Shown: positions 36,441 through 48,065 of the stretch, in pieces
Position numbering within the stretch: the stretch's first letter is position 1
Layout: each line of letters begins with the position of its first letter
Assembly: GCA_004794785.1 (NCBI GenBank)
Contig: SJOL01008957.1
Location: forward strand, 226,513 to 290,512
DNA length: 64,000 bases
Source of the DNA: Opisthorchis felineus
Taxonomy: Eukaryota; Platyhelminthes; Trematoda; Opisthorchiida; Opisthorchiidae
Direction of reading: 5' to 3'
The notes under the pieces: model-generated
Databases searched by the model: none
What the model saw: only the letters and a program-made list of their open reading frames with translations
Told to the model about the DNA's origin: nothing
Position numbers and translations under genes: made by a program

Positions 36441-37001
36441 TTACCCTGGTGAGGGAAAATCATCCTCACTCACCTGGCCGCATAACTTGTGTCCATCTAT
36501 GTTCTCAGTGACGGGCTAAAAACCCAACTGCTCAACTCTGACCCCTGCTTTACAAAGGGCAGTTCATGCCACTTTAAATGAGAGCCCTTTTCAGGGTAGA
36601 CTGTTTCTATCACTGGATGCAACCCCTCTTTCTTTTCTTGTATTCACGAGAAGTCTGATGCATCCAATTTTCATCGACACACTGATGGTCGCGCATTCTA
36701 CCGGTCAGATCATGAACATCGGAATTTCATTTTACAAAAATCACTGACATTGATTTTAGAATCATAGTTGAATGTAAGCGTCGGATTCATGGCACACGGG
36801 AGTAACACCAGTACCTCAGTCGCGGCCTACACCCACCCAAGCTCCATTTGACTACTCAACAAGGGCCTAAGTCAGACTTCCATAAAATGCCAACAGTTCG
36901 AACAATATAAGTAAGAAATAAGACATTTTAATCTGATCAAAATCTGTGAAGGTTCAGTAGAAAAAGTGATATGTACACCCCGGAAAAGTTGAACGTGCTG
37001 T

Positions 37002-40000
37002 TCACAAATAGGGTCTCCATACAGAATCGGATGACGTTCGTGTAGATTCTAATCGATGAACTGAATTGGATGAGGAGGCAACGGACTCGTGAATCTTGCG
37101 TTTTGAGGATACACTACCTTCGTGAATAACTGTCCAGCTTCGCAGCGGGCTTATATGAGGAGTGAGTGAGTTGTTCATGGGTAAACGGATTCTAGGTTGC
37201 TGTGCTTGCAAACGGTTGCGTGAAGCTGGTGAAGACAGTCTTTCAGCGCATTCACTACGCATACTCTCATCTGGTGAACTGTAGATCCCACTATCGACCG
37301 TGCTAGAGCTCTTCCGGCAATGTGGTTTTCCAGCCATGAGGATAGTAATCGGCGGTTTATTCAATTCGGATGTGTTCCCAGGAGGGATATGAGAAAATCG
37401 GCAGGGAGTTTCTTTGATTCTTGAATTTCTTCGTATTGATCCATCGGGTGCAGATACTACACTCACTGTACCATCGGAACATGAGCTGCTCTGAGTGGTT
37501 TCATCCGGGAACAAACAAACATTGTCCGTTGGTTGGTGATGGCGATCTTTGAAGCGAAGTTGACGCAAGCGCATCTGAAGTTCTATGATGAAAAGAAAAC
37601 ATATAACTGACAAAACTGTTTGCTAGGAGGAAAACAGTTGCAAATCACTAGTGCAGAAAGCAACTTCTCTGGACATATTCGCAAGGAACCTTGAGGAAGC
37701 CTGTGTGCTGTACATTATGTGAAAGAATATCAGTGCTTTTCAAAACACGAGGGACTCTATCGAGTCTCCAGCTCCAGAAATATCATGGCGCACATGAGCT
37801 TTAAAGTAAAAACTCAAAAAAATTGTTGTTCAAGTCAGAGATTGTTTGTCTCAGCTTCCGGGGACCACGCCTACCTGATCAGCCTTAAACCGGTGGTGGA
37901 TTGTCTGCGGATTTCGAGCAATCGTCCCATGCTACTTAATTCTAGGATTGTCCTGTCGTTTTTTCCCTTCCTTGAGATGAAATGATCAGCTCTTGGTTTA
38001 ATTTGATATCACTTTATCTATTACACCTTATAAAGTATGCTGCACGTGAGAAAAAGTAACTATTTTATGCCTTTCGGGACAGTGTAGATCAAGAGTACCA
38101 GTAAAGCTCTTGGGTTATGTGCTGGTCGGTCATTGTTGGATTAGTTTGACGTTGTGTCTATTTGGAAATTTCATGAAGAAGGTGGTGCATTACGTACATA
38201 CATGTGTCGCGATATCTCGAATATCGTACCAACTGAAACGTGAGGCGGCCTGGTGCAGCACATTCAGTTGCCGGGAGACATCACAAACGAGAGATTCAGC
38301 TGGGTTCCAGGTGAGTCTCTCGCAAAACCAAATTTGTTTGCAAATGAGTGTATTTCACTAAGGTGGTCACTGGTCACTGAGGGCTGAGATAAACCGAAGA
38401 GTAAACCAAGGCGTCGTTTAATTCTAAGCAATAACTAAACAATAAGTTGCTCAAAGGAAGGGTAATCTTACTGGATGTGTGAAACATCATTATGAGAGCG
38501 CGTCAATCGAGGAGCCAGTCAATACGTGACCACGTGATGTGGTTTCCGTTATTGATAGATGAGTGGCGCTGTCCTGTCTAAGTGAGAGCTAATTACACTG
38601 CTGATCAGCCACTCACGGCCAAACGGTTAAGTGTTCAACCACTGGTCGGACGGCCGCGGGTTCGGAACTCTCTGAGTTTCGTGAGATGCATACTGCTGGT
38701 GATTTCCAACAAGCATGGAACAGCTTTACAGTGTTTCTCGGCTTTTCAGCATAGACTGGCTTCAGTGAGAGGATGAAATCTCTACTGAATATTACCCAAT
38801 CTCCTCACATTACTATGAAATAATTCTAAGCAATTTGCAGTGGCATCCAGCAAGGAGAGAGGAGGTTCGGCTTCTTATATGAGCGAAGCTTCTTTTTTCA
38901 GAGATACCGAACACTGAATCGTGACTGGCGGCGAATGATGCTGTGGACCTTCCAGGTGAATGGCCTCACTGGGGTGGAAACCACCATAGGGCTTACCGTA
39001 TTTCAATGGACTGCGGATCACACAAACCAAAGGAAAAATAGGAACTAATTAAGGGCCGATAGGTTTGCCATCGGACTGTACCGAACTTCTAATACTACTG
39101 AGTTTGAAATTCACTCTGGCATATTGTCGACTGGTGTAACCATTCAACCAGCTATATGTTAATGTCAGCGTTGTTCTCACCTACGGTATTCTGTCCGACT
39201 GGTATGAGTTGCTGTCCGCCGTATACCAACACGGTTTATGTAGGGTGGTTATCAGCATACATCCATTTATCGTCTATTATTATACTCAATGCATCATGCG
39301 AAAGGGTCAACTAATTCCTCGGACCAGACTCTAACCAAGCGAGAATACGAGCGTCGTTTTGTAGTTTTTCATGAGATGAAGGCGTATAAACTACAGCTCA
39401 CCTGGTTTTTCCTTTGCAATTTTCGCGATTCCTTCGAAGACCTTGTAACATGTAGTTAAAATGTCGGCCTTTTCCAACCTATGTTGTTGGTTTAGTTGCT
39501 GAGATTGAACTTGCGTCTGTTGGTCGACCTGGAACGATAGAAACAATACAACAGTCAGGTTGGTGTGATGACAGCTAGAGTCTGTCCGATTCGACCAAAT
39601 CCCTTTGGCCATATGCCAACAAAACCAACTGTCCCCGATTTTGGTTTCACGCGATCAAGTGGTGCCTTGTGCGGTACGTGTATCCGGTACCTTGGTCACG
39701 AGGGCAACCAGAGCGCAGCAGGCTTTGGCGCCCCAGTCGTACCAGCTCAACGACGGGTAAGACTCGCGTCACGTCATGTGACCAACCCTGGTTACAGTCG
39801 GCTTACCACCAAGTGGGATGGGAACGAGTTCTCACAAGGGCTTGAGTGCTCTTGTCGCTGCATCGTACCTCACGCAAAGTGCATCAAACAGAGTGAACAG
39901 TGTCATGACAACCGACTAGTGCGAGTAACAGGGGCTAGGTGAATAGTGTGATCAAAATGCCACGGAACTTACGTCTAGTCCGACAATGCTCAGTGCGAGA

Positions 40001-41443
40001 TTGTGCAAGGCATTTATTTTGTCTGAGATGCAGGCACGTCGACGGCGTTCCATGTTTTGTTTTTTCAGCTGGAGGAATAGACCATGCACATTTACGGGTT
40101 ATGATTGTGCTAGAAATTACCATCAAAACACAGCTAGGGTTTACAGCACAACTACTTACAATGAAAGACACATAGTCTATCAATTTTACTGGAAATCTAC
40201 CAATATAGGTATACGATGCTAGAAAACTCCACCCACCAAATCGTACAATGTGATACAATTCAAATTCACGTTGGGAAATCTTGAGTTAAGCTACACATTA
40301 CTTTTGACGAGTGAAGTTTTGTACATCTCATAGGATTACAGTTGAGTCGAATGAACTGAACTTGAAGGAAGGATTGTCCAGCATTCAGGACATAACTATT
40401 TCAGATGAATGAAACTTGTTTGGTGCAAATGACCGAAGAAAGATTTGCTCACATCGTACACCATTCATTACTGAGTGAATGGCGATGACACTTAGATATC
40501 ACGTATCCAATCAATTCTTCATTAGCAATTCAGACGAACTCGTTAGCTGTGGTTTCGATAGCTCAGTACAATGAACTTATCATTCAAATATAATAAGCAT
40601 AGAAGTATAAATGCTAATGTTTTTACCGGTCAATGCTCCTACGACACGTAACACAATGCCGTAAATTGGTGAACTGCTTCCATTTCAAAAGGACGAATGA
40701 CTTCACCAGTTTATGGTTTTGGTCTATATGTTGTACGAGTACCAGCCCGTTAGGAAAAAGTAAAACATATGTTTGTTAATTGTGTTCTACATGATCAGTG
40801 GACATATTTGGAACTTTTCTTAATATAACAGCAAGCCGACGTCTGATAAGGACCACTGGAGAACCCTCCACATGTTTCCTCTCTCTTGGGGCTCATCAGT
40901 TAGGTCTAGTCCCTAAATTCCCATCGGTCTTACTTTGTACCTGAACACCGAATTGGACACATGTGAATTGGGCTGTTAACCAGCTTTCATCAACCTTATA
41001 TGCGCGTCACAGTTAGACAATACCAGCATATATGAAATGTCTATCCAACTGTAGCGGCATGAGGTCTTTTTTAGCACATACAGTTGAATCGCCCGTTAAC
41101 GCCATCTCGATATGCAAATGAGTGTTCGAAATCAAACGTAATAATGACTGAATAGTCTTGCACTCTATTGTGACCCACGCTGTTGTGAAAAATCAACGCT
41201 TACCCGACGGGTTTGCTCTCGTTGTTCTGGCGGCAATAAAGAGCGTCGACCTCTTCTGGGTTTTCCAGTTGCGCACCGAGGTGGGGCGACTGTCGGTGTT
41301 GACGTAGCGTACACTGCAGGTATTCTGAGAGGGGTACCTACGTTGCGGATTAAATTCAACGTCACAGGAGGACAAGTTGGACGTAGTGTGTAAGTGGGGT
41401 TCGCAGATGAACAGCTGCTTTGAAAATGGGTTGTAGTGAACAT
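37002..41443 (-). CDS. HES/Hairy-like bHLH transcriptional repressor with C-terminal WRPY motif
   Basis: Four minus-strand exons: 41204-41443, 39973-40068, 39402-39528 and 37002-37582, joined in phases 0, 0 and 1 by canonical GT-AG introns (donors GTAAGC, GTAAGT, GTGAGC). They give 347 residues. The ATG has A at -3. A basic N-terminus leads into the DNA-binding region (LKKQNMERRRRACISDKI, residues 81-98) and helix 1. Exon 3 gives a Gln-rich loop and helix 2 (RLEKADIL at 129-136), the HES signature. Exon 4 is a Ser/Pro-rich tail ending VWRPYL. WRPW or WRPY tails recruit Groucho/TLE co-repressors, so this should be a nuclear repressor. Odd points: no proline in the basic region, no obvious Orange domain, and one extra Leu after WRPY. 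Related to HES proteins, but I do not assign an orthologue. Confidence 0.9.
37866..37905 (+). repeat. Degenerate hammerhead-like segment
   Basis: CGCCTACCTGATCAGCC matches the core of the hammerhead-like segment at 48.0 kb (CGCCTACCTGATGAGCC) with one change. The rest is deleted. It lies in the region upstream of the related repeat block at 38.2 kb. Confidence 0.45.
38228..38362 (+). repeat. Hammerhead-associated repeat, second half of unit
   Basis: Contains ACCAACTGAAACGTGAGGC, then CAAACGAGAGATTCAGCTGG, GGTGAGTCTCTCGCAAAACC and CAAATGAGTGTATTTC. GAGAGATTC and GAGTCTCTC form an internal inverted repeat. The same block recurs at 24.7, 47.9 and 63.35 kb. Confidence 0.6.
38500..38790 (+). mobile_element. 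tRNA-derived SINE-like element (best full-length copy)
   Basis: The middle contains an A-box-like CACGGCCAAACGGTTAAG, which resembles the start of Ser/Leu tRNAs, and a B-box-like CGGGTTCGGAACTC. These are followed by a family-specific tail (TTTCGTGAGATGCATACTGC, then ACAGTGTTTCTCGGC). Diverged copies lie at 22.8, 36.3, 48.3 and 50.4 kb. It sits in intron 3 of the bHLH gene region. Confidence 0.65.
39565..39942 (+). other. GC-rich open stretch inside the bHLH intron
   Basis: A 125-codon plus-strand frame opposite the bHLH gene intron, GC-richer than its surroundings. It begins with a non-ATG codon or with ATG-like codons lacking context. It has no domain and no splice support. Possibly a retroelement remnant. 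Confidence 0.25.
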
Positions 41444-41565
41444 AGTTAGGATTGTCGCGTGGCGAGTCGAGTCTTCCGCGTGGCGAGCCTTCCGCGTGGC
41501 CTTGCTCTTATACGGTAGATCGGCGGCAGCCTCGTGGATGAATGTGAGCGACCAATCACAGAAAG

Positions 41566-41966
41566 CACGTGCACAGGCGGTAAAATGATGGACCAATCAG
41601 CCTTCTGTCAGAGGAAGGGGGTGCCAACGGCACATGCTGCTAGATCTCGTGTAACAGGCACGTTTCTGGAGTTCGTTGATTGGGCCAAAAAGGGGAGCAG
41701 GAGACGGCTGGAACAATGGATGAAAACTGCTACTGCTACCGAGGTGACAAAGGCCTAAGTTCTCGTTTTACTCGCCCACCTAAATGACAAGTAATGTGTG
41801 GAACGCGGGAACGGACTGTAAAAGGCGAAAACAGAGTCAAGCCGCACATTCCTAAAGTAATGATAACGATTTTGAACAGCTTTCCTTAAAGAAACAAATA
41901 CGAACCAACCAGTGCCCACGTGATTCTGTGATCCGTGCCAGAAGCTGGTAGTCAGATGGTCACGTG
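41566..41966. promoter_or_regulatory. Candidate promoter of the bHLH gene with three CACGTG boxes
   Basis: CACGTG occurs at 41566-41571, 41917-41922 and 41961-41966, within 530 bases upstream of the bHLH start at 41443. CCAATCA motifs lie at about 41552 and 41594, and ATTGG near 41680. CACGTG is a class B E-box that HES/Hey and Myc-type bHLH proteins can bind, so autoregulation is possible. The region is GC-richer than its flanks. The transcription start was not identified. Confidence 0.45.
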
Positions 41967-42482
41967 ACCGCCCGTGCACCCTCGTTTCATGAGTCCAAAG
42001 ATGAACAAGACCCCTTGTATACCTGTGCTTTTCAGGATTCGCCTCCATCCTTACCGCATATACACTCGCGTTTTTTATTCATCTTGTTTTATCAGGTTTA
42101 ATCATCGGAGAGGATCAATTTATTGAAAGCGTGAATGAGATAAGTTCTGGAGCTGTAGGGGTAATATTTACTGCCCTGTCCATAGTTTTAACAAATTTTG
42201 GAGCCAGAAAATTTTTCTTTTTTTGCTAAAACTAATCCACATAATTGAACTGAGCTAACCAAGCATTAGCTGGAACCTACAAGCTTGACATCACAGGGAA
42301 TGATACCGTATTGATGTGCTTCGTGTTCCGTTTGTCTTTTCTGTTTAGGTTCTGGGACTGCATCCAACAGACGCAAAATGGTTTTACTGACTTGGTGTTC
42401 TGACTTGCGTAGACCTGTTACCTGGCCAGTCTATGAGAGAAAGCCGGATGCGGTGAAGTTGCCTCAGTGCCCGACATACTTC

Positions 42483-42497
42483 TGAACACTGTTGGTA
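42483..42497 (+). repeat. Putative retrotransposon 3' terminal motif
   Basis: TGAACACTGTTGGTA occurs here just before an (AATC)n tract, and again on the minus strand at 47267-47281 just before a (GAT)n tract. This is consistent with the 3' end of a non-LTR retrotransposon family whose tails are short tandem repeats. Confidence 0.45.
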
Positions 42498-42503
42498 CAA
42501 CAT

Positions 42504-42633
<130 letters not shown>

Positions 42634-43007
42634 GGAACCAATCGCGGGGTGGAATACATGCACAGCAAATAAGACCAGTAAGGCGTCAAAGAACAGCGCA
42701 GGCCGATCGGCCAATAGGGCACACAGCGCACAACACACGGCGAATTGACCTAAATTTGTCAGCATCTAGTTGAGCACCACAGCTGTTTTGATTGGTACCG
42801 GGTTAGAAACCGAATGAAATTGTGTAGCAGGGAGGCACGTTACTAACATGGGTAACAAAAATTCAGTTCAAACATCATTTTAAATTTTACTGTCAACACC
42901 CGTATATTCAAGACATGTGTAAAAGGATTTCCATTTTTTGAGAAACACACACCTTTTACTTTAGCATCGAAAATCACTCCGAAAGGTGTCGGCAAAGTGT
43001 ATGGTTG

Positions 43008-43253
43008 ATGGGAATAACAATATTCTGTGTCACTCTCCCTATTTCAAGTTTGGCTGATTATACGCTGCACTTAAATGGTGACAAGGTTTCTGGCATAGAG
43101 GAGTCCGAGAGTAGTCCCAATATCGTATATCGTAAATCCACGTATATCGACTTTCAACGCAGTCACTCTCAAATGTCAAACTGGATACCGTCTCAACGTG
43201 TGAGCGGTCGAAAAAATACGAAACGTTTCACATTTATCAGAGTTCTATATTAG
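43008..43253 (+). CDS. Candidate secreted protein (first exon or small gene)
   Basis: From ATG at 43008 the first 15 residues (GITIFCVTLPISSLA) look like a signal peptide. They are followed by a polar mature part (DYTLHLNGDKVSGIEESES) and a basic end, with a stop at 43253. Possible donors at GTATAT and GTAAAT near 43125-43135 would shorten it. No known family. Confidence 0.42.
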   Translation: MGITIFCVTLPISSLADYTLHLNGDKVSGIEESESSPNIVYRKSTYIDFQRSHSQMSNWIPSQRVSGRKNTKRFTFIRVLY

Positions 43254-44013
43254 TAGTTTTGAGGCCTGTTGAAATTATATTCAGATTAGTCTCCGTTGAA
43301 CAGTCCTCTTCCTGTCCTGTCGCGGCTGGTTACGTTACACCGAACGTGAAGCATTCGGTTTAAGTTTCGCTCATGTTGGAATCCATCAGCAACTGACATA
43401 CTATACCATACTAAGGTTTGGACCCCGGAAAACACTAGACACCTCCGAACTATCATGTTTGATCAGGTGAGCACATTTCATCCTGAATGTTACACGTAGT
43501 TAGCTCGTTTCCTCGAACAACAACCTGTTAACTTTCCTGCTAGTACTTACCCGGTGGTACCTACCGAGTAGCACTTACCTACCGCGTTATCCTGGGTATG
43601 TAATATTAGACATTGTTTTGGTGTATCCGGTATAGAGTTTAGAGCAGTGATTAGGCCCTCAGCCCGCATATTAAGTGCTGAGGGTAATGCTGATGAGCTC
43701 CGAATAAGAGAGGAACAGGAGTTCAGTTCTCCCTTTTAGAATAGGCCGCATTCCCGAAATCAGTCTGTCATTTCTGCCTCTCAGTATGTCATAGTTATTC
43801 CCTCAGGAGAGTGCATTCCGCGGGACAGGTCACATTTATTTAGTCACTTGGATTGCGCATATTTTTTGAGGATGCTGAAACAGCAACCTCCTCTCGGTTT
43901 GGACCACTGAAGTACATTTTGGTCAACAGCTCCTTGGGAGAGACTAAAGTTATCCATTCGGTTCGCTCGTATGTTCCCCAAGTCTCCAGTGCAGTTACAA
44001 AGATCAGACACTT

Positions 44014-44201
44014 GGTAATTGATCAGGTGGCTGGTGATCTGTTCGCAAGATTGCGCAACACCCAACAGCGCACTGAAGATATCTCCTCGAATGGTGACGA
44101 AACGTTTGCAAACCAATTGTCAAGCTCGGCGAACAGATCAACAGGCACCTGATCAATTACCAACTAATGCATCCGAGTTACCAATATTCCAACACATTAC
44201 C
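44014..44201. mobile_element. Palindromic MITE-like element (copy 2) with flanking direct repeat
   Basis: The left arm (GGTAATTGATCAGGTGGCTGG, then TGATCTGTTCGC) is mirrored by the right arm (GCGAACAGATCAACAGGCAC, then CTGATCAATTACC). The right arm continues with the outer sequence shared with 8430. The 12-mer GATCAGACACTT flanks it at 44002-44013 and 44202-44213, as expected for a target-site duplication. Confidence 0.75.
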
Positions 44202-44264
44202 GATCAGACACTTCTTTAAACTGTTGTATGAATTAGTCGTTTCGTGTGCACTAAGGACGTAGGA

Positions 44265-44549
44265 ATGACAAGCCCAGCGACTTGCTACCTCAGCATCTTA
44301 CTCCTCGTGGTGTTATTCACACTTACGCAGCAACCTGTATTCCTTGAGGTGGGTGGGATAAATTTTCTAGCAACCTTTAGGTCCATATTATTCTTTGGTA
44401 CAACTACTTCCCTCACACTGTCTCAGTATGGTCACTGTGACCCGATTGGTACGGATGCTTCGCTTTCCTCCATAGGATTTACTGGGTGCAGCAATTTGCG
44501 CCCAAGAAAATTCTGTAACCGTCTAGCTTTTAGCTCAAGTGCAGTATAA
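44265..44549 (+). CDS. Candidate small secreted cysteine-containing peptide
   Basis: Exon 1 (44265-44348) is a textbook signal peptide start (MTSPATCYLSILLLVVLF, then TLTQQ) ending at donor GTGGGT in phase 0. Exon 2 (44427-44549) follows a very strong acceptor (TTCCCTCACACTGTCTCAG), also in phase 0. It encodes a 40-residue mature part with three Cys (in HCDP, TGCSN and KFCNR). The product would be 68 residues. The 78-bp intron is itself open in frame, so an unspliced 94-residue form is possible. Confidence 0.45.
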   Translation: MTSPATCYLSILLLVVLFTLTQQPVFLEVGGINFLATFRSILFFGTTTSLTLSQYGHCDPIGTDASLSSIGFTGCSNLRPRKFCNRLAFSSSAV

Positions 44550-45222
44550 AGTGCAAGAGATGTACAGTGAGAGAGGGACTAGATTTGGTCTTCACATAAT
44601 ATGTCTTCACCAATTTCCTTCGTACTGGTCCAAAATATCAACCGTTCCTTCTTGAGAGTAGAAACTGGACATAATTTTCATCAGTCGTCCATCTTGTTGT
44701 CTTAAAGTTACCACAGTTAAGCGAAGCATCATAAATCCATATTCAGTACTCATTGTCTGATTGAGACATGTCAAATGTAGTTGGATCAGCCATACTTTAG
44801 TTGCGAAGTGATAACTGTTACGCCTGGCGGGTTGTCCTGAATCCCGGTGTTTAACTGAGAAACTTCCTCAACGCCTGTTTGCATTGTCAGCAATTCAGAC
44901 CTATCTTTTTATGTAAGTTAAACTGGTTCTGTGGTTTGCATGAAAGAATATTGCATTCCAGTGGCCACCTTATGAACCACTGTTGTCATAACAGACGAGT
45001 AACAAGAGGCAAGAACATCAGTCTTCGTAACTGACTAACCTGCGAAATCCTCTGCTTTGGAAGTAACATAAGAGGGTGTAGTTATCACGCTTTGTCCTTC
45101 ATACCATGATTTATCACGTTAGCCTCGTACCACGTTTGGATCACGTCATCGATGACAAGCAGTGATTGTTATCAGGTGAGAAAGAAAGCGGATAGAACGG
45201 TGACTGGTTAACACCTTGACAG

Positions 45223-45434
45223 GAAGTGAGCGTGCATTATTGTGTGAGCTGTCTCAGGATTCGTCTCAAGTGGGAACACAAGCATCAACCCCTTTCACAA
45301 TCTTTGAGAGAAGGGGGAGAGAAAGAGAGAGGGAGAGTAAAATTCGTAGGACGAACCAAAACGGTACGAAACCTACGGTGCTTCACGTTATTATCAAAAT
45401 GGCCTCAGGAAACCCCCCTGAATACACCCAGTAA
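45223..45434 (+). CDS. Candidate last exon, product unknown
   Basis: The acceptor AACACCTTGACAG opens a 69-codon frame ending in TAA. It contains SERALLCELSQDSSQVGTQA, an Arg/Glu repeat (RRGRERERES, produced by a GA-rich DNA tract at 45302-45338) and a polar end (SGNPPEYTQ). No family recognised. Confidence 0.45.
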
Positions 45435-45853
45435 AGATGCGTTGGGTTTCAGGTTTCTTTAGTCTACAGCAAACAACTAGAGAAACAGTTAGGGAAATGG
45501 TTTCGCTTGAAACCCTACTGGGAATGCAACAAAACCGGGATTCCCCCTCAGTGAAGGGTAAAGTAGTTTCAAGTATCCTATCTGTGTTTAGGCGTTTGCT
45601 ACTATAAACTCAGAATTCATCGTTTAGGCATTACAATTTATATCTGCTTAAGATGATGTGCTTGCCCTGCACCATAATTGAATGGAATAAGTGTAATTAT
45701 TGTGTGGTTTGCTACGGTGGTGTATTCCACCAATCCACCGACAATGTCAAGTTTACTTTAGTACACTACTCATTCGGGAACTAAATCCAAGCAACACCTG
45801 ACTGTGTATGCATGATAGATAGCTACTTTAAATTTCACCCAGTTTCGTGGCTT

Positions 45854-46035
45854 CTAGAAGGCCCGGATGTCCATAAAATGCTCTAGCAATGGGCAAGATA
45901 GGGTAAACGGGGGCTGTAATTTCTCGCTAAGTCTCCATCTATCGTTGTATTGCCTCAAACCTAAGGACCCTAAGCATTTGTTACTTCTGTTGCCACAAAC
46001 TATATCCGCAACTTGTGATGACAGCGCTTGCATCA
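45854..46035 (-). CDS. ATG-initiated 60-codon frame, unknown
   Basis: Runs from near 46035 to TAG at 45854 and contains GLRQYNDRWRLSEKLQPPF. No splice support. Low certainty. Confidence 0.22.
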
Positions 46036-46136
46036 CTCGAACTGCCCGAGGGTTACTTGATGCCTAGATCTGTTCGATAATTTATGATGCATTTTGTGTC
46101 ATTTCCCGGACAGCCTAAGATCAGGCCGTTCTGACA

Positions 46137-47257
<1,121 letters not shown>

Positions 47258-47266
47258 CCGACAGCA

Positions 47267-47281
47267 TACCAACAGTGTTCA
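47267..47281 (-). repeat. Putative retrotransposon 3' terminal motif
   Basis: Minus-strand copy of TGAACACTGTTGGTA, 10 bases before the (GAT)n tract begins. Pairs with the copy at 42483. Confidence 0.45.
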
Positions 47282-47865
47282 ATACTGATGCTTCGTTACC
47301 GTATAAGCAGACTTTCTAGCGTATGTTATGTGCAAAATGAAACGTTCTGACAGGAACAGTCTCTTGTTAGACATACGTAGATGTTGCTGGTATGAGTGAG
47401 GCGCACGGAATCAAAATGGTGTTCTTTCCATTGCTTGTAGAACAGAACAGATTCTGTAATCGAGCTTTTGACTAACTTTTGGCGCAACCTGCTTCAATCT
47501 CCAAATCCCTTCTCTAATCTTCAGAGATAAGGATGTAGCATCCGTAAAGTCTCACGCGTAAGACGATCCTACTGAAAGTTGATCTCTATTCAGTCGTCGG
47601 ACCCACCGCAAGATAAGCAATGCCGAAGTCTGACAACTCATTAGCTTGCACCTATTGTCGTGGGGGTGGGGGGAAACCGTCTCGTTGGATTAGGTGCACT
47701 ACCAGACTGCTTATCAGGTGCCTCCTCCAATCTGTCCAATGTTCAATGCAAAGCACGCACAAACGATGTGCCTGACCGAACTGCGTAAACGAGTGATTCA
47801 TGAGTTAACAGCATGAATTCTCTTCATACCGAGCGAAGTACACTCATCTGTATGATGTTTTTAAA

Positions 47866-47952
47866 ACATCATAAACGAGAGATTCGGCTGGGATCAAGGT
47901 GAGTCTTCCATCAAAACCAAATTGGTATGCAAATGAGTGTATATCGCTAATT
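47866..47952 (+). repeat. Hammerhead-associated repeat, second half of unit
   Basis: ATAAACGAGAGATTCGGCTGG, GGTGAGTCTTCCATCAAAACC and GCAAATGAGTGTATATCGC match 38.2-38.4 kb. Here the block lies upstream of the hammerhead segment; at 63.2 kb it lies downstream. This is what a tandem or circular unit would give. Confidence 0.6.
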
Positions 47953-47989
47953 GCGTGTAATTCGGGTTCAAGTAGAACATAAGGCTGAC

Positions 47990-48065
47990 GGGAACTCGGG
48001 AGCTGCGCCTACCTGATGAGCCCCAAGAAGGACGAAAACGGTTGTGGGCTGTCGGAGAGTTTTCA
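47990..48065 (+). ncRNA. Hammerhead-ribozyme-like motif (degenerate)
   Basis: CTGATGA at 48013-48019 and GAAA at 48034-48037 flank a stem II (GCCC/GGAC with one mismatch) and loop. After GAAA, ACGG pairs with CTGT (stem III), followed by GTC, the classic cleavage triplet, at 48051-48053. The layout matches the known schistosome-type hammerheads. There is one extra A in GAAAAC, and I could not form a clean stem I, although GGAACTC (47991) and GAGAGTTTTC (48055) could pair further out. Probably an inactive copy. Confidence 0.55.

Noticed and set aside
41534..41758. Plus-strand 74-codon frame upstream of the bHLH gene
   Set aside because: It overlaps the likely bHLH promoter, starts without splice or start context and looks like a chance frame in GC-richer DNA.
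43685..43725. Another hammerhead core (CTGATGAGCTCCGAATAAGAG then GGAAC)
   Set aside because: The GAAA box is missing and no stem III or cleavage triplet follows, so it is probably coincidental or too decayed to claim.
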